Positions 1-7,982 of a DNA stretch of 64,000 nucleotides are shown in pieces. Positions within the stretch are counted from its first letter, which is position 1; the number at the start of each line of letters is the position of its first letter. This stretch comes from Alteromonas naphthalenivorans (lineage in GTDB: Bacteria; Pseudomonadota; Gammaproteobacteria; Enterobacterales; Alteromonadaceae): assembly GCF_000213655.1 (NCBI RefSeq), contig NC_015554.1, positions 1,054,001 to 1,118,000 of the forward strand. Reading direction: 5' to 3'. The translations under genes were made by a program, and so were the position numbers. The notes under the pieces were generated by a model. The model had not been told where the DNA came from. It searched no databases and saw only the letters and a program-made list of their open reading frames with translations.

Positions 1-1066
1 CTGGAAGGCGTATCATTTGGCTTAATTCACTGGCCGAAGGGGGCGTAAGGTCGAAATGTGCTCCACGCTCTTTATTTTTCATTAGGGTGGGGTAGGCAGC
101 TAAGTGATGGTAAAAATCATTCCGACATACTAAAAGCATTAAAATGAAGCCACTTTCTGCTAATGCTTCAAGCAGCGTAAACACCGCTTCCTTTTGGGTA
201 CTATCAACATGGTTAGTGGCCAAATAGGCTTCAAGGCGATCGAGTACTATTACATAGCAAGGGAAAGCGACGTTATTGTACTGGCTTGCAGTTGTAAGTT
301 TAGTTTTCGCTAAATGAATAACCGGCTTAGGGTCGCGTTTCAGTTTTGCCGCTAATGAATCGGCACTTTCCCCTTCAAACAACGGGGCATCGTTGATATC
401 CCAATCTAACATACAGGCGGCAAGTTCTTCCACAATCTGTGCCGTCTGAATATCTGCAATATCAATACTGGCGTAATCGATGGCATGAACACCATTGGCG
501 CCCTTGTTGTTTAATAACCTAGGTAATAAACCTGCGTGCACTAACGAGCTTTTACCTGAACCGCTAGGGCCGATAATAAGGGTAAAAGGGCGTTTTTTGG
601 TAAATTGATCCGAAAGCCTAGCCAGTAAATTTTTTACTGCCGCATTTCTACCGTAATACACTTGGCTTTCTTGTTGCGTAAACGCGGTTAAACCAGGGAA
701 CGGAGATTGACCCTGCCAATCGGTTTCGGCGGCACGTGTTTGTTCATCTTCTAAAAACTGAACATCGGCAATAACCCGATAACCTCGTTTACGTATGGTT
801 TCTATAAAAGAAGGGGCACTGGCTTTATCACCTAATGCTTTACGTAATTGGGTTATGGTTTTATGAATAGGGTTATCGCCAACGGGCGCGTCTGGCCAGC
901 ACTGGGTAATAATGTCGTCGGCGCTAACCACTTCACCCGCTTGCTGACACAATAGCAATAGAACGTCCATTGCTTTGGGTTCAACGGTGCGCTTCGTTTT
1001 ACCTAATATAAGGGTGTTTGAGGCTGGCTCTACTTGCCAGTCGCCCAAATAAAATTGCTTCAACAT
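1..1066 (-). CDS. Winged-helix transcriptional regulator with P-loop ATPase domain (CadC-like), 3' end outside window
   Basis: Reading the minus strand from an ATG at 1064-1066 gives about 355 open codons that run off the left edge. The first ~95 residues resemble an OmpR/CadC-type winged helix (phrases such as VEPKAMDVLLLL, HKTITQLRKALGD and IETIRKRGYR are typical of this fold). A P-loop, GPSGSGKS, follows near residue 165 and starts a STAND/AAA-type NTPase region. Related proteins carry C-terminal TPR or WD40 sensor repeats, but that part is not in the window. It is transcribed divergently from the hvfABC-like operon, so it could regulate it; this is inference from position only. No membrane segment is visible in the part seen. 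Confidence 0.8.
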   Translation of the reverse strand, partial: MLKQFYLGDWQVEPASNTLILGKTKRTVEPKAMDVLLLLCQQAGEVVSADDIITQCWPDAPVGDNPIHKTITQLRKALGDKASAPSFIETIRKRGYRVIADVQFLEDEQTRAAETDWQGQSPFPGLTAFTQQESQVYYGRNAAVKNLLARLSDQFTKKRPFTLIIGPSGSGKSSLVHAGLLPRLLNNKGANGVHAIDYASIDIADIQTAQIVEELAACMLDWDINDAPLFEGESADSLAAKLKRDPKPVIHLAKTKLTTASQYNNVAFPCYVIVLDRLEAYLATNHVDSTQKEAVFTLLEALAESGFILMLLVCRNDFYHHLAAYPTLMKNKERGAHFDLTPPSASELSQMIRLP

Positions 1067-1311
1067 GTATTCAATTTGCTCAAAAGAAACCAATCAGAAC
1101 AAACCTAACCTACTTTAGTTGTAAGGTAAACGAGTTACGCTGAGTTAGCACTACATTGGAACTATAAAAGTTAACTAAAAATACCTTTAAATTTTAATAA
1201 TATAAAAAATATTAACAAAAAGTGAAATTTGATCCTCACCCCCTAGGTCTATACTACTACACGTGCTTACCGCACGTTAAAACCAGACTTATACTTTTGA
1301 GGGTAGATAAA
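1067..1311 (+). promoter_or_regulatory. Divergent promoter region for the hvfABC-like operon
   Basis: AT-rich 245-bp spacer between the divergent regulator and the precursor gene. A plausible sigma-70 promoter is TTTGAT (1228-1233), 16 bp, TATACT (1250-1255). A short hairpin, ACGTGC-TTACC-GCACGT (1261-1277), would lie in the 5' leader. A Shine-Dalgarno-like GAGGGTAG lies just before the ATG at 1312. Operators were not identified; the hexamers are read by eye. Confidence 0.4.
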
Positions 1312-1848
1312 ATGAAACAAATTAAAAAATCTTCTGTTGCTACGGCACTCGGTGCGGTTGTTATTGGCTCGTTAGCATCTACGGTTGCTATGGCTGAAGT
1401 TAACCCATTTTCAATGCAGTCATTAGAATCTGGCTATAGCCAATTCGCTGCTGAAGGTAAATGCGGCGAAGGCAAGTGCGGTGGTGATAAAGCTGCCAAA
1501 TCTGCAGATGGCAAAGCAGCTGAAGGTAAGTGCGGCGAAGGTAAGTGTGGTGGCGACAAAGCGGCGAAAGCAACCGAAGGTAAATGTGGTGAAGGCAAGT
1601 GCGGCGGCGATAAAGCAGCTAGCATGGCTGAAGGTAAAATGGAAAAAGCCAAAGAAGGCAAGTGTGGTGAAGGCAAGTGCGGTGGCGATAAAGCAGCTAG
1701 TATGGCTGAAGGTAAAATGGAAAAAGCCAAAGAAGGCAAGTGTGGTGAAGGCAAGTGCGGTGGCGATAAGGCAGCTAGCATGGCTGAAGGTAAAATGGAA
1801 AAAGCTAAAGAAGGAAAATGTGGTGAAGGTAAATGCGGTAGCATGTAA
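1312..1848 (+). CDS. hvfA: HvfA-like RiPP precursor with repeated EGKCGEGKCG motifs
   Basis: A 178-residue secreted low-complexity protein. The start at 1312 is chosen because it has a ribosome-binding site and begins a clean signal peptide (MKQIKKSS..., hydrophobic core, AMA cleavage near residue 28); a longer upstream frame from 1222 lacks this. The mature part holds six modules of EGKCGEGKCG, twelve cysteines in all, separated by Lys/Ala-rich spacers. Known family members (HvfA and the related bufferins) are substrates of a DUF692/MNIO iron enzyme plus a DUF2063 partner, which convert the EGKCG cysteines into copper-binding groups. Both partner genes follow directly. The product is probably a periplasmic or secreted copper ligand. 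The last three spacers are near-identical 26-residue repeats. Confidence 0.85.
   Translation: MKQIKKSSVATALGAVVIGSLASTVAMAEVNPFSMQSLESGYSQFAAEGKCGEGKCGGDKAAKSADGKAAEGKCGEGKCGGDKAAKATEGKCGEGKCGGDKAASMAEGKMEKAKEGKCGEGKCGGDKAASMAEGKMEKAKEGKCGEGKCGGDKAASMAEGKMEKAKEGKCGEGKCGSM
1606..1839 (+). repeat. 78-bp tandem repeat, three copies, inside hvfA
   Basis: Three near-identical 78-bp units encode a 26-residue block (GGDKAASMAEGKMEKAK followed by EGKCGEGKC). Equivalent positions recur at about 1618, 1696 and 1774 (GCTAGCATGG or GCTAGTATGG). The units differ by only a few silent changes, so they look recently duplicated and could vary in copy number between strains. Confidence 0.85.
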
Positions 1849-1868
1849 CGCTACGGCAAGTGCAGTAT

Positions 1869-1900
1869 AAAAAGGCCGTCATTCGATGGCCTTTTTAGTG
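1869..1900 (+). terminator. Intrinsic terminator between precursor and modification genes
   Basis: AAAAAGGCC (1869-1877) pairs with GGCCTTTTT (1888-1896), and the inner GTC/GAT pairs extend the stem; a T-run is built in. It lies 20 bp after the hvfA stop and 18 bp before hvfB. It could be a leaky terminator that keeps precursor transcripts above enzyme transcripts. Confidence 0.75.
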
Positions 1901-1918
1901 TGAAATTGGGGTGGAATA

Positions 1919-2770
1919 ATGAAGCATATTCAAGGTGCAGGTTTAGGTTTTCGTCGCGAGATGTTAGATGAAGTGTTACCAACACTGCCTAGCGAGGTCG
2001 ACTTTTGGGAAGTTGCGCCCGAAAACTGGATCCCTTTAGGGGGAACATACGAACGCCAGTTTGCCCAAAGTATTCAACAAGCGCCTTTTACCACACACGG
2101 TTTGTCCCTTTCTATCGGTAGTAGCGACAAGCTTGATATCGAATTCGTTAAAACCGTAAAGCACTTTTTAGACACCCACAATATCGATTTATATAGCGAG
2201 CACTTAAGTTACTGTTCTGGTAACGGGCATATGTACGATCTCATGCCAATACCGTTCACAGAAGATGCAGTTAAACATGTGGTAGGCCGCATAAAGCAGG
2301 TTCAAGACATTATCGAGCGGCCATTGGTGCTAGAAAATGTGTCTTATTATTTGGCGCCTGGGCAAGAAATGTCTGAACTAGATTTTACCAATGCGGTACT
2401 AGCGGAGTCAGGTTGCTTGTTACTGCTTGATGTAAACAACGTTTATGTAAATAGCATTAATCACAAGTATGATGCTTACGATTTTATAAACCGCTTACCT
2501 AGCGATAAAATTGTATATGGTCATATTGCTGGGCACTTCGATGAAGCCCCAGATTTAAAAGTAGATACCCATGGCGCTGATGTTATTGAACCCGTATGGG
2601 ATTTACTAAAACACGCTTATGAAACTCATGGCGTATTCCCTACATTATTAGAACGTGATTTTAATATTCCCGCGATGGAAGTATTAGTAAAAGAAGTGCA
2701 GCGTATTAAAGCGATACAAGCCCAGAGTATTGCAAATCACCAAACCGTTTTTGCAGGGCAGTCTGCATGA
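1919..2770 (+). CDS. hvfB: DUF692 (MNIO) multinuclear iron peptide-modifying enzyme, HvfB-like
   Basis: 283 residues, usual length for DUF692 TIM-barrel enzymes related to MbnB. Candidate metal ligands fit the family pattern: H60 (TTHG), E94/H95 (SEHLS), E139/N140 (LENVS), D171/N173 (LLDVNN), H182, H202/H206 (GHIAGH), D217/H218 (DTHG) and E245/D247 (LERD). Family members use an Fe(II)/Fe(III) centre and oxygen to rearrange precursor cysteines. The expected substrate is the adjacent EGKCG-repeat protein. Its stop overlaps the next start (ATGA at 2767-2770), indicating translational coupling with the partner gene. Confidence 0.9.
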   Translation: MKHIQGAGLGFRREMLDEVLPTLPSEVDFWEVAPENWIPLGGTYERQFAQSIQQAPFTTHGLSLSIGSSDKLDIEFVKTVKHFLDTHNIDLYSEHLSYCSGNGHMYDLMPIPFTEDAVKHVVGRIKQVQDIIERPLVLENVSYYLAPGQEMSELDFTNAVLAESGCLLLLDVNNVYVNSINHKYDAYDFINRLPSDKIVYGHIAGHFDEAPDLKVDTHGADVIEPVWDLLKHAYETHGVFPTLLERDFNIPAMEVLVKEVQRIKAIQAQSIANHQTVFAGQSA

Positions 2771-3516
2771 GCGAGAATTTTAAAACCGTCCAGCAACAGT
2801 TTGTTAACGCAATTAAAGATCCAGATTCGTTTGAAACAAACAATGCTGACATTAAACGCCGCATGGATATTTATCAGTCCCTTTTTTTTAATAACATTAT
2901 GGGTTTTATAAGCACAGGTTTTCCGGTGTTAAAGTCATTGGTAAGTGAAGAAAATTGGAATGATTTGGTGCGCGCCTTTTTTATTCATCACGAAAGCCGT
3001 TCACCGTATTTTTCAGACATTAGCAAAGAATTCGTAGAGTATTTGTCAGCAAACCCAGAACTCGCATTTCAATTACCTGAGTTCGCCGCTGAACTTGCCC
3101 ACTATGAATGGCTAGAATTAGATATCAGCATTCGAAAAACTCCTCATAAGGTGGTGTATTTTGAAGCTGGCGAACAGGTAACAAAGGTGAGCGTTTCCCC
3201 GCTAGCAACCCTTGCTTCATATGCATACCCAGTTCACTTAATTGGTATGGACTATATTCCCGATACCCCCGCACCCGAGCAACAGTTCTACGTGGTGTAT
3301 AGAAATGAAGAACAGCACGTAGAATTTGTGCATTTAAATCCGCTGACTGCAGTTTTATTGCATACCATTGAACAGCACGAACAAGGCATAGAAATAGAGG
3401 CCTTAGGCGAGCAGCTTTGTAAGCAATTAAACCACCTACCAGAACACACTGTGCTTCAAGGTATGCAGCAAATAGTAAGCGATATGCTGCAAAAAGGTAT
3501 TTTGTTACCTAGTTGA
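2767..3516 (+). CDS. hvfC: DUF2063 partner protein of the MNIO enzyme, HvfC-like
   Basis: 249 residues. The N-terminal ~95 residues match the DUF2063 (putative DNA-binding) domain in style: FVNAIKDPDSFE, RRMDIYQSLFFNNI, then FPVLKSLVSEENWNDLVRAFFIHHESRSPYFSDI. The C-terminal part is a mixed alpha/beta domain. In studied MNIO systems the equivalent protein binds the precursor leader and presents it to the DUF692 enzyme; DNA binding is not its demonstrated role. It overlaps hvfB by four bases. No DoxX-type gene follows, unlike several four-gene operons of this kind. Confidence 0.85.
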   Translation: MSENFKTVQQQFVNAIKDPDSFETNNADIKRRMDIYQSLFFNNIMGFISTGFPVLKSLVSEENWNDLVRAFFIHHESRSPYFSDISKEFVEYLSANPELAFQLPEFAAELAHYEWLELDISIRKTPHKVVYFEAGEQVTKVSVSPLATLASYAYPVHLIGMDYIPDTPAPEQQFYVVYRNEEQHVEFVHLNPLTAVLLHTIEQHEQGIEIEALGEQLCKQLNHLPEHTVLQGMQQIVSDMLQKGILLPS

Positions 3517-3716
3517 GGAGTTTGCTGAACACTAAATCACCAGTTTTTAACTGGCACTTAAGTGCAGAAAGGCTAAAGTTGTACGCGAGTGTATAGCTTT
3601 GGCTGTTAAATGTTGGGAAAGTAGGCAATTGACTACAATAGCGCTGTCAATCCGGTCTGCTTTCGATTAACATTTACGACCATTTTTTTGTTAGTTAAAT
3701 TGTTTAGGTAGTGCAT

Positions 3717-3839
3717 ATGGCAGACAATTCAGATTTCAAAGAAGTCTACAATAAGTGGTACTTTCTAGCTTCTATCGTAACTTTACTCGCGTTTCCGCTG
3801 ATGCATATCATCTGCGGCTGGTTTACCTTCTGGTTATAA
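3717..3839 (+). CDS. Small single-pass membrane protein (40 residues), unknown function
   Basis: ATG at 3717, TAA at 3837-3839. The protein starts [16 protein letters not shown] and continues into a ~22-residue hydrophobic stretch ([20 protein letters not shown]). It ends 22 bp before apt, so it is probably transcribed with it or from the same region. No strong Shine-Dalgarno is seen (GGTAGTGCAT precedes the ATG). I do not recognise a family; support is the polar-head/TM organisation and close packing against apt. Confidence 0.55.
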   Translation: MADNSDFKEVYNKWYFLASIVTLLAFPLMHIICGWFTFWL

Positions 3840-3861
3840 CGCAGACATTCAAGGCATAATT

Positions 3862-4398
3862 GTGACTGCACAGTATATAAAATCAGTTGTTAAAACCGTT
3901 CCTGACTATCCAAAGCCAGGTATTTTATTTAGAGATGTTACTAGCGTACTAGAAGACCATAAGGCTTTCAGTAGTTGTATCGCATTGTTGCTTGAAGAAT
4001 TCCAAGATATGGGATTCAACAAAGTAGCAGGAACCGAAGCGCGCGGATTTTTATTCGGCGCACCATTGGCCATCGAGATGGGCATTGGTTTTGTTCCAGT
4101 AAGAAAACCCAACAAATTACCCCGTGAAGTGGTGAGTGAAACCTACGACCTTGAATACGGTACTGATACGTTGGAAATCCACAAAGATGCTATCCAGCCT
4201 GGCGATAAAGTTTTACTTATCGACGACTTGTTAGCAACTGGCGGTACCATCGAAGCATCAGCAAAGCTAATCCGAACATTAGGCGGCACCATTGAGCATG
4301 CTGGCTTTGTTATCGGCTTACCTGAACTAGGTGGTCGTGAAAAGCTAACCGCGATGGGTATCAAAAGCTTCACGCTTTGTGAGTTCGACGGCGAATAA
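3862..4398 (+). CDS. apt: Adenine phosphoribosyltransferase
   Basis: 178 residues, GTG start with an upstream AAGGC. It converts adenine plus PRPP to AMP in cytosolic purine salvage. The N terminus has the family phrase [15 protein letters not shown], and the PRPP-binding loop [13 protein letters not shown] lies near residues 117-130. Length fits the family. It lies 17 bp upstream of dnaX; apt-dnaX-ybaB-recR is a common gamma-proteobacterial order. Confidence 0.97.
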   Translation: MTAQYIKSVVKTVPDYPKPGILFRDVTSVLEDHKAFSSCIALLLEEFQDMGFNKVAGTEARGFLFGAPLAIEMGIGFVPVRKPNKLPREVVSETYDLEYGTDTLEIHKDAIQPGDKVLLIDDLLATGGTIEASAKLIRTLGGTIEHAGFVIGLPELGGREKLTAMGIKSFTLCEFDGE

Positions 4399-4415
4399 GG
4401 ATAAAAATACAAGCA

Positions 4416-7349
4416 ATGAGTTATCAGGTATTAGCACGTAAATGGCGCCCGGGTAAGTTTAGTGAACTCGTAGGGCAGGAACATGTTGTTTCAGCTATTT
4501 CGAATGCGTTAGATAACGACCGCTTGCACCACGCGTACCTATTTACCGGTACGCGAGGGGTAGGTAAAACCACCATTGCTCGTATATTTTCCAAGAGTTT
4601 AAACTGCGAAGAAGGGCAGGGGTCTAACCCTTGTGGTCAATGTAATACCTGTAAAGAAATAGAGCAGGGTAATTATGTTGATTTGCTTGAAATTGATGCG
4701 GCATCACGCACAAAGGTAGAAGATACCCGAGAGCTACTTGATAACGTACAATACAAGCCTACCCGCGGCCGGTATAAAGTGTATCTTATTGATGAAGTAC
4801 ACATGCTGTCTAAGCATAGCTTTAATGCGTTGTTAAAAACGTTAGAAGAGCCACCACCTCACGTTAAGTTTTTACTGGCCACGACCGATCCACAAAAGCT
4901 TCCTATTACTATTTTATCTCGTTGCTTGCAGTTCAATTTAAAAGCATTGTCGCGAGAGCAAATAGTTGGGCAGCTTAATCATATTCTAGAGCAAGAAACC
5001 TTACCCTTTGAGCCGCAAGCGCTAGCGTTGTTAGCCCGCGCTGCACAGGGGAGTATGCGTGATGCCTTAAGCTTAACCGACCAAGCTATTGCACAAGGTG
5101 GTAATGCGGTTAACGCCTCAGTCGTTACCGACATGCTAGGCTTGATGGATAAAAATCAGCTTGTGAAGTTATTGCATGCGGTGGTGAGTAAAACGCCAGC
5201 CGATGTTATGCAATTGGTTCAGGATATGTCGGAACAAGCACCAGATTACGATCATGTGCTTGCCGAATTAGGCAGTACGCTACATCAAATAGCGTTAACC
5301 CAATGGGTGCCTGAAGCCTGTAAATTAGAAACAACTTCAGCCAAAGCTATTTACCAACTTGCTAAATCAATTTCTGCTGAACAAGTGCAGTTGTTGTATC
5401 AAATTGCGCTGCAAGGAAGGAAGGACTTACCATTCTCATCAGACGGCAGGAGCGCATTAGAAATGACGTTAATGCGTATGATGACATTTGCACCTAGTAC
5501 GCCTTTAGCTGATGCGCCATCTGAGATAGCCAGCGGAACGGTTGATAGTTCGTTGCCTATTGCATCGGCGGAAAAAAAAACACTAATTTCTGAGCAAGAC
5601 GCGCAAAGCACGACTTCTACCGCTAACTCTCTTAGTGCTAAAAGCACAGACGCTGGGTCATCGTCAGCCGGTGAAGAGGCTTTCAGCAATGAACAAGATG
5701 CTCACAGTGCAAATGTTCAAGATGCAGAAACTGCTACTGATGAAACCGACCGCGCACGAACTCACGAGATTTCATCTTCTTCTGACATAGCAGATTTAGC
5801 CACTTCACAGAATACCCCCCCTGAACCAGGAGCCTCGGCTCATGAAAAAGAGTCGTATGGCGAAGCCGCTTCGCAACAGGTAGCGTCTTTTGAACAGGCA
5901 GAGCCTTCGCAACAGGTAAAGCCTTCCCAGTCGGTAGCGTATTCAAAAGATGGCCAGCCGTCAGATGCCAATCAGTCTGTAATAAATAATCAGCCTACAG
6001 GTAGTGATCATTCTACAGGTAGTGATCATTTTACAGGCAACGATCAGCCTACGGGTAGCAATCAACCTGCAGGTGAGTATGGCAAGCCAGTCAGAAGTTT
6101 GGCGTCAGAGCATACTCCTTCAGATTCGGCCCCGTTTAATGATATGCCGCCAGCAGATGCATACATGGACGATATGCCACCGCCTTACGATGATGATGAG
6201 TCGTCATTTATGCCGCCTGATTTCGCCGATGCTCAGCGGACAAATACACCGCTATCTGATGAAGGCCCTGACACGCAATCTACACATTTTGCTTCGCAGC
6301 AAGCTGTTGATTCTGTGCCAGCCGCTACACCCACACCAGAGGCACAGCTAACATCCACTGCTGATATGCTCGCGCTACGACAGCGATTAAAGCAAAAACG
6401 TGATGAAAGCGCAGAACAAGCGGCGAAAAAGCCTGAAGCGACGAACGAAACTACTAGCTTTGTAGATAGAATGAGTAAGGCTTCAAGCCAAAGCTCTCTT
6501 GACCCTTCTAGTGAAGGCCGAGATGATAGGCAATCTAAAGGCACGGCTGACGACATCAGTGCTCAACAAGAATCAACTACTGCACCGGCAACTGCGCCAT
6601 CAAGCTCTGATACTTTTAATGCAAATTTAGATGTTGGCTCTAACACGACTTCTAACGCTAGCATGCAAAACCAAACCGATATGCCCCCGTGGGATACTGG
6701 TATGCAGCATAATGACGAGCCGTTTACTGCCAACGAGCAAGATACCCACTTTGATTCACCAATGCCTGACGCGGCGCAGTATGGCGGCAATAGCGAAACA
6801 GCTCGTAATGAGCCTCAGACTTTAGAATCAGAGCCTTTAGAACCTCAGCCTTTAGAATCAGAGCCAAGCGATACCCGTAATGAATTTAGTGCTGAGCCAG
6901 TAAATCAGTTCAAAAGTCAGTATCAAGGTAAGCTAGCTGCGTATTTGGATGATGGTAGTAAGCTTGTTCATGCGAGCCAAATTGATAAGTGGAGCAATGA
7001 CGTAGAGCAAATGCCTATTGCAGGTTTGCTTAAACAATTGGTGCTTCATGCCTCTTTTTTGCGAAATGATCAGGGTATAACGCTTGAAATTGATAACAGT
7101 CAGGCGCATCTACTAAAAGACAGTGCAAAACAACAGTTGCTTGATGTATTGCATCATAGTTTTGGCGAAGGGGAGAATATTACCATCACCCTTGGCTCGC
7201 CAAAACAAACGCCCTATGCGTTGCAACAAGACATTATTGCTATGCGCCAAGCGCATGCACAATCGGTAGTACATACCGACGAAACAATACAAGCGTTGTT
7301 ATCAGCGTTCGACGCATCAATAGTGACCGACTCGGTTAAAGCGCGATAG
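4416..7349 (+). CDS. dnaX: DNA polymerase III subunits tau/gamma, with an unusually long linker
   Basis: 977 residues against 643 in E. coli. Residues 1-365 are the clamp-loader AAA+ core: Walker A GTRGVGKT (45-52), zinc module C64/C73/C76/C79, the DEVH Walker B region near 126, and LSRCLQF sensor region. Residues ~365-830 are a very long acidic Ser/Gln/Asp-rich linker with short repeats; residues ~830-977 resemble the C-terminal alpha-binding domain of tau. A run of nine A (5572-5580) at codons 386-389 can yield a gamma-sized product by slippage, as both shifted frames stop within a few codons. It is cytosolic and is followed by ybaB 38 bp later. Confidence 0.96.
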   Translation: MSYQVLARKWRPGKFSELVGQEHVVSAISNALDNDRLHHAYLFTGTRGVGKTTIARIFSKSLNCEEGQGSNPCGQCNTCKEIEQGNYVDLLEIDAASRTKVEDTRELLDNVQYKPTRGRYKVYLIDEVHMLSKHSFNALLKTLEEPPPHVKFLLATTDPQKLPITILSRCLQFNLKALSREQIVGQLNHILEQETLPFEPQALALLARAAQGSMRDALSLTDQAIAQGGNAVNASVVTDMLGLMDKNQLVKLLHAVVSKTPADVMQLVQDMSEQAPDYDHVLAELGSTLHQIALTQWVPEACKLETTSAKAIYQLAKSISAEQVQLLYQIALQGRKDLPFSSDGRSALEMTLMRMMTFAPSTPLADAPSEIASGTVDSSLPIASAEKKTLISEQDAQSTTSTANSLSAKSTDAGSSSAGEEAFSNEQDAHSANVQDAETATDETDRARTHEISSSSDIADLATSQNTPPEPGASAHEKESYGEAASQQVASFEQAEPSQQVKPSQSVAYSKDGQPSDANQSVINNQPTGSDHSTGSDHFTGNDQPTGSNQPAGEYGKPVRSLASEHTPSDSAPFNDMPPADAYMDDMPPPYDDDESSFMPPDFADAQRTNTPLSDEGPDTQSTHFASQQAVDSVPAATPTPEAQLTSTADMLALRQRLKQKRDESAEQAAKKPEATNETTSFVDRMSKASSQSSLDPSSEGRDDRQSKGTADDISAQQESTTAPATAPSSSDTFNANLDVGSNTTSNASMQNQTDMPPWDTGMQHNDEPFTANEQDTHFDSPMPDAAQYGGNSETARNEPQTLESEPLEPQPLESEPSDTRNEFSAEPVNQFKSQYQGKLAAYLDDGSKLVHASQIDKWSNDVEQMPIAGLLKQLVLHASFLRNDQGITLEIDNSQAHLLKDSAKQQLLDVLHHSFGEGENITITLGSPKQTPYALQQDIIAMRQAHAQSVVHTDETIQALLSAFDASIVTDSVKAR
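5571..5593 (+). promoter_or_regulatory. Candidate slippage site for the gamma form of DnaX (A9 run)
   Basis: G followed by nine A (5572-5580). Reading continues in frame as E-K-K-T. A -1 shift reads N-T-N-F then TGA at 5591-5593 (product ~392 residues). A +1 shift reads H then TAA at 5584-5586 (~389 residues). Either gives a protein ending just after the AAA+ core, as gamma does. Thermus dnaX is known to use an A9 run by transcriptional slippage; E. coli uses A6G ribosomal frameshifting. Confidence 0.6.
5995..6078 (+). repeat. 18-bp degenerate tandem repeat in the dnaX linker
   Basis: Four to five copies of a unit encoding (P/S/F)TG(S/N)(D/N)(H/Q), for example CCTACAGGTAGTGATCAT, lie in tandem. 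The repeats stay in frame and lengthen the disordered linker; they look like replication-slippage expansion. Confidence 0.7.
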
Positions 7350-7387
7350 CAATATTAACTAACACTAAGACAAAGTGAGAAAAGAAT

Positions 7388-7714
7388 ATGTTTAAAGGTG
7401 GAATGGGCAACATGATGAAGCAGGCTCAGCAAATGCAAGATCGTATGCAGAAAGTGCAAGACGATTTGGCAAAGCTGGAAGTCACAGGTGAAGCCGGTGC
7501 AGGCATGGTTAAGGTAACCATGACATGTAATCATAACGTTCGCCGCGTAGACATTGACGACACGTTAATGGAAGACGATAAAGACATGATTGAAGACTTG
7601 GTTGCCGCTGCATTTAACGATGCCGTTCGCCGCGTTCAAGAAACCAGTAAAGAAAAAATGGGTGACGTTACTGGCGGAATGTCACTTCCACCAGGCTTCA
7701 AAATGCCGTTTTAA
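7388..7714 (+). CDS. ybaB: YbaB/EbfC family nucleoid-associated protein
   Basis: 108 residues, the normal family length. It opens [45 protein letters not shown], an alpha helix rich in Met/Gln followed by the conserved VTGEAGAG beta strand, and ends with [13 protein letters not shown]. Members form dimers that bind DNA. An AGAAAAG ribosome-binding site precedes the ATG. Usually recR follows immediately; here recR is 6 kb away. Confidence 0.96.
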   Translation: MFKGGMGNMMKQAQQMQDRMQKVQDDLAKLEVTGEAGAGMVKVTMTCNHNVRRVDIDDTLMEDDKDMIEDLVAAAFNDAVRRVQETSKEKMGDVTGGMSLPPGFKMPF

Positions 7715-7760
7715 TGTGAATGTTTTAGTAACGCTTACCGTAAGTTAAGCATTACGTTGT

Positions 7761-7796
7761 AACAAAAAGCCCCGGTGAAACCGGGGCTTTTTGTTC
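7761..7796 (+). terminator. Intrinsic terminator of the apt-dnaX-ybaB unit
   Basis: AAAAAGCCCCGGT/ACCGGGGCTTTTT forms a near-perfect stem with a GA-rich loop and flanking A and T runs. The A-run on the left makes it able to act on both strands, ending the convergent haloperoxidase gene as well. Confidence 0.9.
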
Positions 7797-7982
7797 GTCA
7801 GTATTCAAATAATACTAAGGGCGTCCGTATTACCACTGGTGTGATTAGACAGTGATTTACGTATAAGGTTAATGCCAAGTATTCGAATATATAGTTATTG
7901 CAACTTCGTTTTCGCCATCGCTATAAAACGAAACAGTAAATCAAAAACGCCTTTCATGTTTGCTTATACATGTCTCAACTGT

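Noticed and set aside
1434..1844. Minus-strand open frame rich in LPSPHLPS repeats
   Set aside because: Antisense shadow of the hvfA repeats.
3540..3564. CCAGTT-TTT-AACTGG hairpin after hvfC
   Set aside because: Short stem without T-run; not strong enough to call a terminator.
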